A stretch of DNA of 64,000 nt from Xanthostigma xanthostigma (GCA_963575645.1 OY754468.1:24886465-24950464); one strand, 5' to 3'. Shown: positions 47,391-59,799, numbered from the stretch's first letter. Notes: a model not told the origin generated them from the sequence alone. Program-made: numbers and translations.

Positions 47391-48281
47391 AAGTTTCCAA
47401 CAAAAGTTGTACGATTGTTAGGGGGACATCGTTCGGGGGCACAATCATCCCTATTACCCCCAAACCTCGGGGGTTGAGGGTAAGTCAATTTTTTTAAATA
47501 GCAACCCCCATTTTTTATTACGTCTTTTGATTGAGTTGTTAAAAAAATACAACTTTTGTTGGAAACTTTTTTTTCGAAAATGCAAATCTTTCAAGTTACC
47601 TAGCTGTCAAAATCCAATTTTTCAAAATTCAATGGGAAAGTAAAAAATTACAGGTGAAAAATAATTTTTCTTGAGTATTTCATAGACAGGACGGGATTTT
47701 CGAGATTTGACAGTTGTCAATAATATATCTATTAATATTTCTGAATCATCTGGGTCAGCACATCGTCGACGTCTTCTTTGCCGGTGGACAAATCCACCTC
47801 GAGCCCGATCCAGTAAGGCAAGAATGGTATTATGACAGTAAATCTACTAATTCAACAAAAATCTAGTAAGTAAGTGTCAACTGTCACTTGCTGTGAAAAG
47901 TGCAAAGTCTCGTTTGTAACAACTCCAGAACCAGTCGAGTATTTCCGCAAGAGTTTATTCTCGCTGTCAACAATTCTGTCAAATCTTGAAAATCCCAAGC
48001 CTGTCCGTGAAATACTCAAGAAAAATTATTTTCACCTGTAATTTTCTCAATTACCTTTCCATTGAACTTTGAAAAATTTAATTTTGACAGCTCGGTAACT
48101 TGACAGATTTGCATTTTCGAAAAAAAAAAATTACAACGAAAGTTGTATTTTTTTGCCAACTCAATCGAAATACGTCATAAAAAAGCGGGGCTGCTATTTA
48201 AAAAATTCGACTTACCCTCACCCTTCAAGGAGGGTTGGGGCTAACGATGTCCTTGTCCCCCTAACAACTTTTGTTGGAAAC
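47391..48281. mobile_element. Fold-back element, arms about 320-330 bp
   Basis: Ends GTTTCCAACAAAAGTTGT and CAACTTTTGTTGGAAAC. The left arm runs to about 47721 and the right arm from about 47968, with moderate identity. The same end sequence recurs inverted inside each arm (47556-47573; 48131-48148), so each arm can itself form a hairpin. The 246-base middle is unique DNA with a short open frame on the minus strand. No target duplication seen. Confidence 0.75.
47732..47851 (-). pseudogene. Short open frame in the middle of the fold-back element
   Basis: 39 codons between stops, no ATG at the start, with balanced composition: PFLPYWIGLEVDLSTGKEDV, then DDVLTQMIQKY and stop. It reads more like real protein than its AT-rich neighbours. 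I do not recognise it. It may be a captured exon fragment or chance. Confidence 0.2.
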
Positions 48282-48339
48282 ACAGCATCATTAAAACTAT
48301 TTTTTAGTCTATGACTTTGTCTTCTAGAGGGCGCCGTAT

Positions 48340-48515
48340 TTAATTAATTTCGACGTCACATACTCTATAACTAGCGGACGATCAAAACTCTTCCAACGAT
48401 ACCTCATTTGTCAAATTATGATACGCAGTTTAGAAGTTGTGAGGGAACAGATGAACATACCTACATACCGGTCAAACTTATAACCCTCCTTTTGCTTCGC
48501 CGTAGTCGGGTAAAA
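48340..48515 (+). repeat. Non-LTR retrotransposon 3' end
   Basis: Contains CCAACGATACCTCATTTGTC and TATAACCCTCCTTTTGCTTC, then 'gtagtcgggtaaaaaat', a 3' untranslated tail common to an insect LINE family. Only the tail is present. Confidence 0.5.
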
Positions 48516-49258
48516 AATAATAATATTATTACTTAACTATTCACACAGGATGACGGAAATTAATGTACAATTTGTATATTATTAGCTACGATACAAAATA
48601 CAGTGCTTACGCATTCCGTGTTACGGTTCAGGTACACAATGTGTCCGTGGACAATGCATTTTATGCTTTTGTCAGACTTTGACTATAACATATCTCCGCG
48701 AGGGAACAATAGTTTCAGGAATTGTTCGCTGTTTATTGGAATTACCAGAATAAATAAATAAATTAGCATTATAACACCACAACAGCCGCTGTACAAATAG
48801 AGGTGCTGTAAGATTATTCATTATTCAGATTTGTGAAGGTTTTCATTGTAATAATAATAATTCATGCAAAATTCAATTTATTTGTTTTGATTAATATTAA
48901 AAATTAATATTTCGCGAGAAAATTTTAACGAGTAGCAATACCGTTGTTTATATGGCTTCAAGAATTTGTAAAAATAATAATTTTAAATTGTGGCTTAAAA
49001 ATGTTTTATGTTCATGAATGATCGGCCATTGGTCTATTTTTGCTGCAACTAAAAAATACAACCCAATTGCATTTCCTAGACTTTTCATGTAAGACCGTCG
49101 TCTAAGGCCCAGGCCTAAAAGCAATTAAGATTTTAAATTTATCATTAATTAATTACTATTAATTGTCTGATTTGTGGATTGAAAACAATAAGTTTCATTT
49201 TATGCAGAAGGACCCAGTCTAAAAGAGTAGGCCTCCTGCTTCGTTTATCAAAAAAAAA

Positions 49259-50259
49259 ATTGGTTGTCTGTAAAGTCGGTTTACGGACGATAGTTTTACG
49301 TGATAACGTATTCCGTAATACATAACCTAAATTTATATAATAATTATAATAATTCGAATCTATGATATTGCATCTTTCGCTTCAAATTTAGGTAAATTTT
49401 ATTAAGTAGAATAATAAAACACTATAAAAAGTACACTATTATTATATAAAAAACAACTATGGCATGTATCTCTTTTGCGCATGCGCCGATTTTCCCCAAA
49501 AAATTTACAAAAATTTCTAGTAAAAATAGATAGAGTAAAAACCGTTTAAAAAACTATATTATTATTATATAAAACATCATTATAAGAGATATATTCTTTT
49601 ACGCATGCGCCGATGTTCCCCAAAAACAATAGGCCACTTCATATTTGCATATCAAACATCCTCCCAAAATTTGGTTTCAATCCGCTTATCCTTTGTGTCG
49701 GAATGATAAGAAATGTCAAAAGTGACGTTTGCAACTGTCAAAGTATTATGTTCTAATAATAATTAGTTATTCCAATAGTTAACTTAGAAGGCGTTGCATT
49801 TCACAAAATACTAATGTCAAAAAATTGAATTAAACATTAGAAATGCAGGCGTTTTCATGTTAAGACAAGACATACGTTATTTTCTAATTTCCATGTACGG
49901 CAAACAAAGACGACCGACCGCGTCGCGCCATGCATTAGACAACATTGCATTTATACAACTATTTTTTTATATAAATTTGTATAAAAAAACTGTTTAGGCA
50001 AATTCTGTTATACGAAATCTATGTAAAATGTTCTCCTCTTTCGTTTAAGACTGGTTTCAAACCGATCTGATTTAAATTGAGCGAGAAATTAGCAAAAAGC
50101 ACGCACATGGTCAGGCGGAACGTTACGCGTTAGGAACGTTACGCGTTAGGAACGTTACGACCGTTAGGAACGTTACACTTTTTCGTGCATGCAGCCGGTG
50201 TTTTATCAATTTATAAGATTGGTGATTCATCAATTTATAAGACGTTATCACGTCAAAAA
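49259..50259 (+). mobile_element. Rolling-circle-like element, copy 4 (1 kb form, uninterrupted)
   Basis: ATTGGTTGTCTGTAAAGTCG to CGTTATCACGTCAAAAA. Between the ends are a stretch with two partial copies of ACCATTCCAAC-family sequence (GCGCATGCGCCGATTTTCCC at about 49480, related block at about 49600), a unique 400-base segment, and a GGAACGTTACGCGTTA-type minisatellite at 50115-50178. It retains CCTAAATTTATATAA at 49336, the empty site of the insertion present in copy 5. No Rep or helicase coding. Confidence 0.85.
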
Positions 50260-50579
50260 TCATAAATTTGACTTTCGTTGATTAAAGAAACTGTATCGTT
50301 CACACTGAATCAATAGAAATGTGTGACGTATAAGTTTCATTGAAGTTTTTTTTTATTCTACGTTGTAATGAAATAAGCCTTATTTCACATGCGCGTACGT
50401 CATCTGTCTACAACGAACAGCCAATAGAAATGTATTTGTCGGTAGTGTTATACACGGGGCTACTTTTTCTAATACTATTTGTTATGCAGTCGTATATAGA
50501 ATGTTTTCTATGAAAAGAATTACTACAAAGATTTGTTTATTAATGAGGCGCCGTCCCACTTAATTAAAATTCACGGTTC

Positions 50580-50946
50580 AGATACAAATCAGTCGTTCTT
50601 ATTTAACTTATTTAACAACTGCGGTAGACATTATCAAAGGCGATGTGGTAGCGGGCGAAGTTTCCTTCTAGGCTGCTCGTAGATAAGTGTGTCGACAAGT
50701 GTGGTACTTCCGTCTTTTATAACCAATGTACTCGTGTTCTCTACTCGGTCGTAGTATGCTCTTCTGTGATTGGTCGTTCCATTCAGTGGGTTGGTATTGC
50801 GCAGTGCCTTTGATAATGTCTACCGCAGTTGTAGACGAAACGTCAGGTAGTAATACCAATGGACCACGGCATGCAAGCCCGGAAACCAAGAAGATTTGGA
50901 TCAACACCGGCCGTGAAAGCCTACACGTCTATTGTGACGTATTCTG
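50580..50946 (+). repeat. Unclassified retroelement tail with an inverted pair
   Basis: ACTGCGGTAGACATTATCAA at 50617 is repeated inverted at about 50810-50832. It is followed by GACGAAACGTCAGG and 'ggatcaacaccggccGTGAAAGCCT', a conserved block that I associate with 3' ends of Penelope-type or similar elements in many invertebrates. The assignment rests on memory of that block only. Confidence 0.4.
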
Positions 50947-51287
50947 ATTTCAACAGTCCAGGCAAAAGTGGTGTTACGTAAAACATGAAACCAATAAACG
51001 ACGTGTGAACTAACCTTCGTTTGTTCGCTTTGGACTAGGGATTCATCAAGTCAAGTAGCTTGACTTGAAAATCAAGCTTTTTAAGAATTCACTACTTGAC
51101 TTGACTTAATTTTAAGCTACTTGATATTACTTGATTATGAACTGATTAAGTACCTACGAAAACGCGCGAATCATTTCCGTAAACTTTTGTGCACATTTCT
51201 GAAAACAAAATGCGGAATTTTCGGAGCTTGAAAATTGGTTTCATTATTTTATTTAGAAAAATATATTACCTACGTTAATATGCCTTA

Positions 51288-51420
51288 CAATCTATGCTAT
51301 TTATGTAAAAAAAATGTTTTCACACGATATTCATTCAAAACTTATAAAAAAATATGTATTTATAAATTTTGAATGAATATCGTATGAAAACATTTTTTTA
51401 CATAAATAGCATAGACATTG
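51288..51420. mobile_element. Hairpin MITE (TCTATGCTATTTATGT)
   Basis: Arms of about 50 bases, TCTATGCTATTTATGTAAAA then ATGTTTTCAYACGATATTCA, pair almost perfectly around a short AT-rich loop. No target duplication identified. Confidence 0.78.
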
Positions 51421-53063
51421 TTTGTGTTAGGGATAGTCAGAATTTTTAAAAAAATCGATTTATTTTTTTTACATTTTCTTATAGTATGATGTTTTGAAAA
51501 TATTCCCTGAAATATTCAAGTGAATTGAATAAATAGTTTTCGAGATAATTAATATATGGTCCAGGATTAGATGACTCGGTGTAGGTAAGACGAACTATGT
51601 TTTCGAAGTCGGTGACCACTGAAATTCAAGAACCACTCGATGGATTTAAATGAAATTTTTACAGCTTATTGAAAGCATAAAAAAGTAGGACTTGATCGAA
51701 GGATTTTTATTTTTGTTGAAAACTTCGACTTTGTACTTGTTTCTTTCCTTAAAAATTCGGTTATAAGCTTTTAGAAGCCGCTATTTTATTATTTAAAAAA
51801 AACTTCGTTTATTTAAATTTACTATTAAACTAAAGATTTTTCTTTGTTTTATTGATTTTGGATGAACCAGCACAAAGTTATGATGATCATCGCAAAACAT
51901 TACCTACTTGTGAGAGGGGTTCAACAAAAATGGCTATAATTTCGCCCAAATGTTATTATTTTTTTTTTTTTTGAAAATTTAGTGAAGTCAAGTTGAAATA
52001 GGTACCTGCTGTTAGTTTTATAAAATAAATTAAATGTTGCCAAACAAAATTTATCAAAAATGTTTTTATACTTCTGAGTACCCCTGACCCCTTAGACAAT
52101 ATAAATAATTCGTTCTCCGCCCAAAAGGCTTCTGATTTTCAGAAAAAAAAAAACAAAATTTAAAAAAGATCATCAAAATCGGAGCTGTTCTTGTGGACTA
52201 TTGCCTGTTTTATGTATTCTTTGACGCGACTACTAGTATTATAATAAAATTTATATGTTCGTCGTAGGAAAATGTACTAGAAAATCGTCAACGTTAAAGT
52301 ATATGACGTAATATTATTAGATTATAAGTAAATAACTTAATCTTGCGACAATTAACATAGCCGCGATTATTTCTTATGCTGATGGAATGTAAATATTATT
52401 CTAGGTTGAGCATTAGATCTCTGATAATGCTATTAAAAAATGTAGAGCACGTTATATAAAATATAAAATTAAAAAATATTATAGAGCACTTAAGATACAT
52501 TCAGTTACCTCAAAAAAGAATATTTATCTTTTACAGCAATAACATTGGTAATTTTAAGCAGTTAAGAAAAGAATTCTTTCTGTTTGAAATATGCGCATTG
52601 CATGGCTTTGTAAAATGTAAAGCAATTTAATATATTTAGGAAACAGTCAAATGCCAAGTAATAGATGCTTAAACTCTTATCGGCTGAGCGAGTGACCACT
52701 GACCAGCATTGCGTGCACGCTTTTGTTTGGCAAGTTTTACAAAAGGAGACATGCAAACGAAAGATTTCTTTATCTTCTCTACTTCAAATCGTAACTCATA
52801 TACATAACTAATCACAAGTTATCTATAATTTAATATCAGTTGAGGTGTGCAAATAATTCAAAAATTAAAAGCCACGAACTTTACAAAAATATTACATATA
52901 TTTGTAGTACAATTTCTTAATTTTTTTTCGGCCATTTTAATCTCATAAAATTTATTGTAAGATTGGGTCTCTTGATGCACTAACCCCAAAACTAATCGAG
53001 CAAAATAAGTGAAATTAAAGAAAAATGCTTCTGTTAGAGGTAGTTTTGTTCCAGAAATATGTA

Positions 53064-53274
53064 TTGAAGAATATTTAATTTGGTTGAAGAATAATTGAAA
53101 TACTAAGCTTTATCAGAGTATCGCTTGTGGCCGACGTTTCGAAAATTATATTTTCATCCTCAAGGCCTCAAGACTGTAAATATAATTTTCGAAACGTCAA
53201 CCACAAGCGATACTCTGATAAAGCTTATTATTTCAATTGTTCCTCAACCAAATTAAATCTCCTTCATTTTTGAA
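53064..53274. mobile_element. Hairpin MITE, TTTGGTTGA ends, copy 2
   Basis: Related to 30938-31112: TTTGGTTGA-GAA-AATTG, AAGCTTTATCAGAGTATCGC and GACGTTTCGAAAAT in both arms. The right end runs into a further inverted repeat (53250-53289). Confidence 0.8.
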
Positions 53275-53289
53275 GGAGATTTAATTTAA
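53250..53289. repeat. Perfect hairpin at the right end of a MITE
   Basis: AAATTAAATCTCCTTCA and its complement, 17 bp stem, short T-rich loop. The left half is the end of the MITE at 53064. Confidence 0.7.
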
Positions 53290-53683
53290 ATGAATTAAAC
53301 TCTATGATAGTTTATAACAGTCACGCCTCACGATTTTATAATTATGAACCTATTTTAGTACATTTCAATAAAATTTCGTCTTTTTAATGAGTTTAAGTAT
53401 CCAATTTATTTTAAATTGTTTGGTCATGATATTGCATGAAACAAGGCTGGCAAAACGACATGAGACACGTTCTTCCACCATCAGCACCGGGACTTCCACC
53501 ACATATTCTTATATTCTTTCGCATTATTGTCTTGTCATCGGAACTACAAAAAGATTGCAAATGGAAAAGAGTAAAAAAAATGTTACAAATATTTCGGCCT
53601 TACAAAGTCAGACAAATAATAATAACAATAATAAAAATAACGATATCAAATTTATTACTGCAAATGAAACTATAACAAAAAAA

Positions 53684-56238
53684 ATTGGTTGTCTGTAAAG
53701 TCGGTTTACGGACGATAGTTTTACGTGATAACGTATTCTGTAATACATAACCTAAAGGGTATAGCCGGATAGATATGGCGAGTTGGCCCCCAAATGGCAA
53801 CCTATATCGAAACTTATCTTTTAATATCTACTTGATGTACGAACTCTTTTTATATATGTGTTACCCCCGCACTCCCCTTTGACCTTGAGATATAGAGCAA
53901 AAACCAGCCCACCTACGACTATCGTTCAAAGAGACATATCTCGAAAACTAATTGAGCTAAAGAGGTAAAACCAACGCGAGCATTTAGGTAACCTTTAAGA
54001 GCACATTTTATATTTTTTTTGAATTTTTGCGAATAATTACACACAATATTAAAAAATAAATAAAAATATAATTTTCAATTTTTCAGTGTTCTCTGTGACT
54101 TACAATCACTGAAATAATATATATTGTGGCACTTGATATGCACTACTACACATACAAATTGCGTTAGAAAAAAGTTGGTGCAACACTTCGAAAAAAAATT
54201 TTTTTGACGCGCATCACATCATATAAGGATACAAACTTGACATAGTACACACATATATAAATATTTTAATAATTAAAATTATTTTTAGAATGGATTGAAT
54301 GAAAATATAAACAATTTTCAGGAAAATATTGATTTCATACGGCGCGGTGCCGGGAATTATACGAGCGACAGCGAGTTCGTACTTGTTATTGCACTGCTTG
54401 TTATTTACGTGCTTAAGAGTTAAGACTGTTTATGTGTTTACACCACCACGTCATAATTTCATTAAATTAATTAAACAAATTAGCGTCTTTGTCAGTTTTG
54501 ATAACTTTTTTATAACCAGTAACCTTACGAAGAGCCTTATTTTTTACACATATTATCTGACATTATTATAGATAACAAAATAAAATAATAGCTACAAATA
54601 ATAAATAATAGCTACTTCCGACAGAAAATGATGCCATGGTGGTGTAAATAAATAAAGTCTTAACTCTTAAGTACGTTAAGTTCGAACTCGATGTCGCTCG
54701 TATAATTCCCGGCACCGCGCCGTATGAAATCAATATTTTCCTGAAAATTGTTTATATTTTCATTCAATCGATACTAACAATAATTTTAATTAATAAAATA
54801 TTTATATATGTGTGTACTATGTCAAGTTTGTATCCTTATATGATGTGATGCGCGTCAAAAAAATTTTTTTTCGAAGTGTTGCACCAACTTTTTTCTAACG
54901 CAATTTGTATGTGTAGTAGTGCATATCAAGTGCCACAATATATATTATTTCAGTGATTGTAAGTCACAGAGAACACTGAAAAATTGAAAATTATATTTTT
55001 ATTTATTTTTTAATATTGTGTGTAATTATTCGCAAAAATTCAAAAAAAATATAAAATGTGCTCTTAAAGGTTACCTAAATGCTCGCGTTGGTTTTACCTC
55101 TTTAGCTCAATTAGTTTTCGAGATATGTCTCTTTGAACGATAGTCGTAGGTAGGCTGGTTTTTGCTCTATAACTCAATGTCAAAGGGGAGTGCGGGGGTA
55201 ACACATATATAAAAAGAGTTCGTACATCAAGTAGATATTAAAACATAAGTTTCGATATAGGTTGCCATTTGGGGGCCAACTCGCCATATCTATCCGGCTA
55301 TACCCTTTATATAATAATTATAATAATTCGAATCTATGATATTGCATCTTTCGCTTCAAATTTAGGTAAATTTTATTAAGTAGAATAATAAAACACTATA
55401 AAAAGTATACTATTATTATATAAAAAACAACTATGGCATGTATCTCTTTTGCGCATGCGCCGATTTTCCCTAAAAAATTTACAAAAATTTCTAGTAAAAA
55501 TAGATAGAGTAAAAACCGTTTTAAAAACTATATTATTATTATATAAAACACCATTATAAGAGATATATTCTTTTACGCATGCGCCGATGTTCCCCAAAAA
55601 CAATAGGCCACTTCATATTTGCATATCAAACATCCTCCCAAAATTTGGCTTCAATCCGCTTATCCTTGGTGTCGGAATGATAAGAAATGTCAAAAGTGAC
55701 GTTTGCAACTGTCAAAGTATTATGTTCTAATAATAATTAGTTATTCCAATACTTAACTTAGAAGGCGTTGCATTTCACAAAATACTAATGTCAAAAAATT
55801 GAATTAAACATTAGAAATGCAGCCGTTTTCACGTTAAGACAAGACATACGTTATTTTCTAATTTCCATGTACGGCAAACAAAGACGACCGACCGCGTCGC
55901 GTCATGCATTAGACAACATTGCATTTATACAGCTATTTTTCTATATAAATTTGTATAAAAAAACTGTTTAGGCAAATTCTGTTATACGAAATCTATGTAA
56001 AATGTTCTCCTCTTTCGTTTAAGACTGGTTTCAAACCGATCTGATTTAAATCGAGCGAGAAATTAGCAAAAAGCACGCACAGGGTCAGGCGGAACGTTAC
56101 GCGTTAGGAACGTTAGGAACGTTAGGAACGTTACGCGTTACGCGTTACGAACGTTACACTTTTTCGAACATGCAGCCGGTGTTTTATCAATTTATAAGAT
56201 TGGTGATTCATCAATTTATAAAACGTTATCACGTCAAT
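53684..56238 (+). mobile_element. Rolling-circle-like element, copy 5, interrupted
   Basis: Nearly identical to copy 4 on both sides of a 1,549 bp insertion (53757-55305). The minisatellite at 56093-56158 has a different unit order from copy 4. The 3' end is GTTATCACGTCAATAAAA. Confidence 0.87.
53757..55305. mobile_element. Spy-like palindromic DNA element, inserted at AAA|TTT without target duplication
   Basis: Ends GGGTATAGCCGGATAGATAT and its exact complement. The arms (about 53757-54452 and 54638-55305) are about 97% identical, enclosing a 185-base loop; the whole can fold on itself. The left neighbour is AAA and the right neighbour TTT. Joining them gives CCTAAATTTATATAA, exactly the sequence at this point in copy 4, so no bases were duplicated. 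That behaviour is the published hallmark of Spy elements. No transposase is encoded, so it is a non-autonomous relative if the assignment is right. Confidence 0.8.
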
Positions 56239-56887
56239 AAAAACTTGAATTTATGAAAGATGGATACAAATCGCTTTTTATCGCATATACAATATATATT
56301 TTTATGTATGAACACAAACATATGATGAAAATGACTGTCCCGTCGACGCAATGAACACATGTCATTGTTTATGGTGTAGTGTTACCGTGGTAACATCGTA
56401 CGTTGTACTTGTATGTGTTAACTTGTAATAGTTTTCCTCGCGTTATTAATGCAGTTCAATTCAGTGTAGGATTAAACCAATAGAAAAGCATCTATGTGAC
56501 ATCATTACACTGATAATGCTTAGCGAATGGTCTATTTCTACACTGGATTACACTAGTCTGGTAGCTCGAAAGTGTATTATGATACCGTGGTAGGGAATAC
56601 CCACAGAAATAACGCGACAATATTGTTGATTCCACATGTCCCTTAACTAATTTAGAATACGCATAAATACGGGGCATATGTCTCTTTTAGAGGTTCGCGC
56701 CATAGTAATTCCTAACTGACCACCTAAACACCGTTGTTAGAATAAAATATTTCTTACAAAAAAGCTTAAAATGGATATATTAAACAAGCATATACATTAT
56801 ACCTACATATAATTTATATATATAATTTGATATAAATATTACATTAACATAATCTACATATTTTTATACTAATATCACAATAATCTA

Positions 56888-57382
56888 AATATATAAAAGG
56901 AAAACGTGACTGACTGATCTATCAACGCACAGTTCAAACCACTAGACGAATTGGGCTGAAATTTGGGACACAGATAATTATTATGACATTGGCATCCGCT
57001 AAAAACAGATTTTTGAAAATTCAACCCCCAAAAGGGTGTAGGTAATGGGGAAAATCATATAAGATGTATGTATCAATTCGAAAATGCGCAGAATTACTCC
57101 TGTCAACAAATGAATAAACACGCGTTTCGTGCTTTTTCAAAAAAAAAACAATCCATTCAGAGGGTGAAAAGAGGTAAATAGTCTAAAAATCGGGACGTTG
57201 ATCACGTAAATGTCATCAATTTTGAAATGTATTACACTTAAAGAGACGCACAGAGTTTTTACAAAAATATGTTTTCTGGATTCGGGGGACCTCAAAACGA
57301 AAAGATATTTTAAAATTTTTAAAAGTGATTTTTGACCTAAACTAGTACTATTCCCCACTAATTGTGGGTTGGAATGGTAAAA
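56888..57382 (+). repeat. Two abutting repeat fragments
   Basis: 56888-57130 begins AAATATATAAAAGGAAAACG and continues with 'actgactgatctatcaacgcaca' and 'gggctgaaatttggga', a very common insect interspersed repeat start. From about 57241 it switches to the 3' part of the ACCATTCCAAC family, ending GGGTTGGAATGGT at 57380. Confidence 0.6.
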
Positions 57383-58833
57383 CAGCCTAACCTATATCTC
57401 GTTAACACGTGTGTTTTAATATATTCTCACAAATGAGTATACTTATATGTAAATATTTATGTTTGGTAAATTATTGATAAAAAAATAAGTCGTTAACCCT
57501 GACACATTTATTTAAAATTCATAAATAATACTAGTTCAATCCCAATTACTCTTTACAAACAAAATTCAAGCTCTTTGTTTTATGTATTCGTAGTGTTTAA
57601 AGTAATGTTTCTCTATCGTCTCTTTATGCTCAAGATCATAATTCTAAAGAAGTTTAATTTCCCCCGGAAACTTATGTGGGTGAGGCTGACACCATTTTTT
57701 ATATTTTCAATGCTTTTTTGTTTAAGTACCAAATTGAAACCGCATTTTGTGCAAAATTGAAAATAACAATAAACAAAGAATATAAAAGGATTCTTTTAAT
57801 AAAATGTTACACGATTTTGTAACTGACTTGGATGAAAAAAAATAATTTCGCACTGTCAATCAAGACTGTCTATCATTTAAAATTTACAATCAATCAGCCA
57901 ATCAATCAAAAATATATTTAAAGGGAATGCTCAATTATTTTTTACGGTTCATTAAAATAATTATAAATCGTTTTTTATTATCGTGACTTTTTCAATTAAA
58001 GGCAGTATTTAGACAAATTAATTATTCCTTTTCAGAACATTGAATACATATTTCATTTCATTAAACCAGGAAATCGTTAACAAAGTTTTCAATTTCTAAG
58101 AAAACCTGTTCTACAAAATCATTGTACTCAGTATATTGTACAACACATTTGGTTGATTGTTAAATAAATGCTTCAAGAATATATTATTACATAATGCATT
58201 ATTTGACATAGTCCATTCAGAACAATAAGTAAGTTCAACTGCAATCATCCATAGTTCAACAAACTGGAAGGCGGGCTCCCTAAAAGGGAGGCACAGAACA
58301 ATCACAAACTCATTCTTGTCACCAAAAATTATCTATATTTATTTATTTATAGCGTTTTATTTCTAAAGTGAAACGCCTTTGCTCGCGGTAGAGTGAATTG
58401 GATTCATGTGGCTAACGAAAATTACAAAATATTATACAACCATTAATTCTTCTGCGTTATATGGAGGTATGCTTTTGACGCGACTAGATCTTAACAACGT
58501 TTATCTCTAAAATCAGTATTCGATGTAAATATTATAAAAGTGTTATAGTTGCGTTAATGAATACATAAAACAGGCAATACTTCGATCTTCACGTTCTAAT
58601 AATCTAATATTGTCTATCTCTGTCATGCTATATTTATTAAAAAAAAATTTCAAATTGTGAATGTCATAAGCTCAAAGTTGATAGAAAAAATTAGAAAGCA
58701 TAGAATTTTAGGAAAAAATTGAATTTTACAATAAATGCTCTCATTGAAAATTTTATTGTCTTTTAAATCGATCCTTAAAAATTTTTATACAGTTAATTGA
58801 AAAAAAGGTACAAAACTTTAAAGTTAAAAAAAA

Positions 58834-59540
58834 ATTGGTTGTCTGTAAAGTCGGTTTACGGACGATAGTTTTACGTGATAACGTATTCCGTAATACATAA
58901 CCTAAACCTCCCAAAATTTGGTTTCAATCCGCTTATCCTTGGTGTCGGAATGATAAGAAATGTCAAAAGTGACGTTTGCAACTTACAAAGTATTATGTTC
59001 TAATAATAATTAGTTATTCCAATAGTTAACTTAGAAGGCTTTGCAAATCACAAAATACTAATGTCAAAAAATAAACATTAGAAATGCAGCCGTTTTCATG
59101 TTAAGACAAGACATACGTTATTTTCTAATTTCCATGTACGGCAAACAAAGACGACCGACCGCGTCGCGCGCGCGCCATGCAATAGACAACAATGCATTTA
59201 TACAGCTATTTTTCTATATAAATTTGTATAAAATATTTTTCTATATAAATTTGTATAAAAAAACTGTTTAGGCAAATTCTGTTATACGAAATCTATGTAA
59301 AATGTTCTCCTCTTTCGTTTAAGACTGGTTTCAAACCGATCTGATTTAAATTGAGCGAGAAATTAGCAAAAAGCGTCAGGCGGAACGTTACGCGTTATGC
59401 GTTATGCGTTATGCGTTACGCGTTACGAACGTTAGGAACGTTAGGAACGTTACGTTACACTTTTTCGTACATGCAGCCGGTGTTTTATCAATTTATAATA
59501 TTGGTGATTCATCAATTTATAAGACGTTATCACGTCAAAA
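58834..59540 (+). mobile_element. Rolling-circle-like element, copy 6 (707 bp)
   Basis: As copy 4, but a single deletion joins CATAACCTAAA directly to CCTCCCAAAATTTGG. The minisatellite (59383-59455) is longest here, with TTATGCG units added. ATATTTTTCTATATAAATTTG is duplicated at about 59207-59255. Confidence 0.85.
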
Positions 59541-59799
59541 AAAATAATTTTTCTTTTCAAAAATAAATTACTATTTATTTTTGACTTCCATACTTCTAAA
59601 GACAGTTTTATATCAATTCAAATTTTTGAGAACATGGCAAAAAGATGAAAAAATGACACGGTCTGAAGAGGTCTTTTTCATGTCGTTGTGATTTTTGGTG
59701 TCCCCTGAAACGTAATGTAATAAGCAGCTGCTTACTTTGCTTATAGGTTAATCCGGCACTGGCCTCCCCGGAAGAAAATCTAATATCCGACTCCGTTAA

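Noticed and set aside
53387-53698. 103-codon plus-strand frame
   Set aside because: Low-complexity Asn/Lys-rich end running into a repeat terminus; overlapping frames on both strands are equally open and no domain is visible.
54329-54571. 80-codon frame in the Spy-like element as transposase
   Set aside because: It is mostly inverted-arm sequence with no DDE motif.
53757-55305. Tc1/mariner element with TA duplication
   Set aside because: TA-based excision would give CCTATATAATA, but the sister copy has CCTAAATTTATATAA, which fits insertion between AAA and TTT with no duplication.
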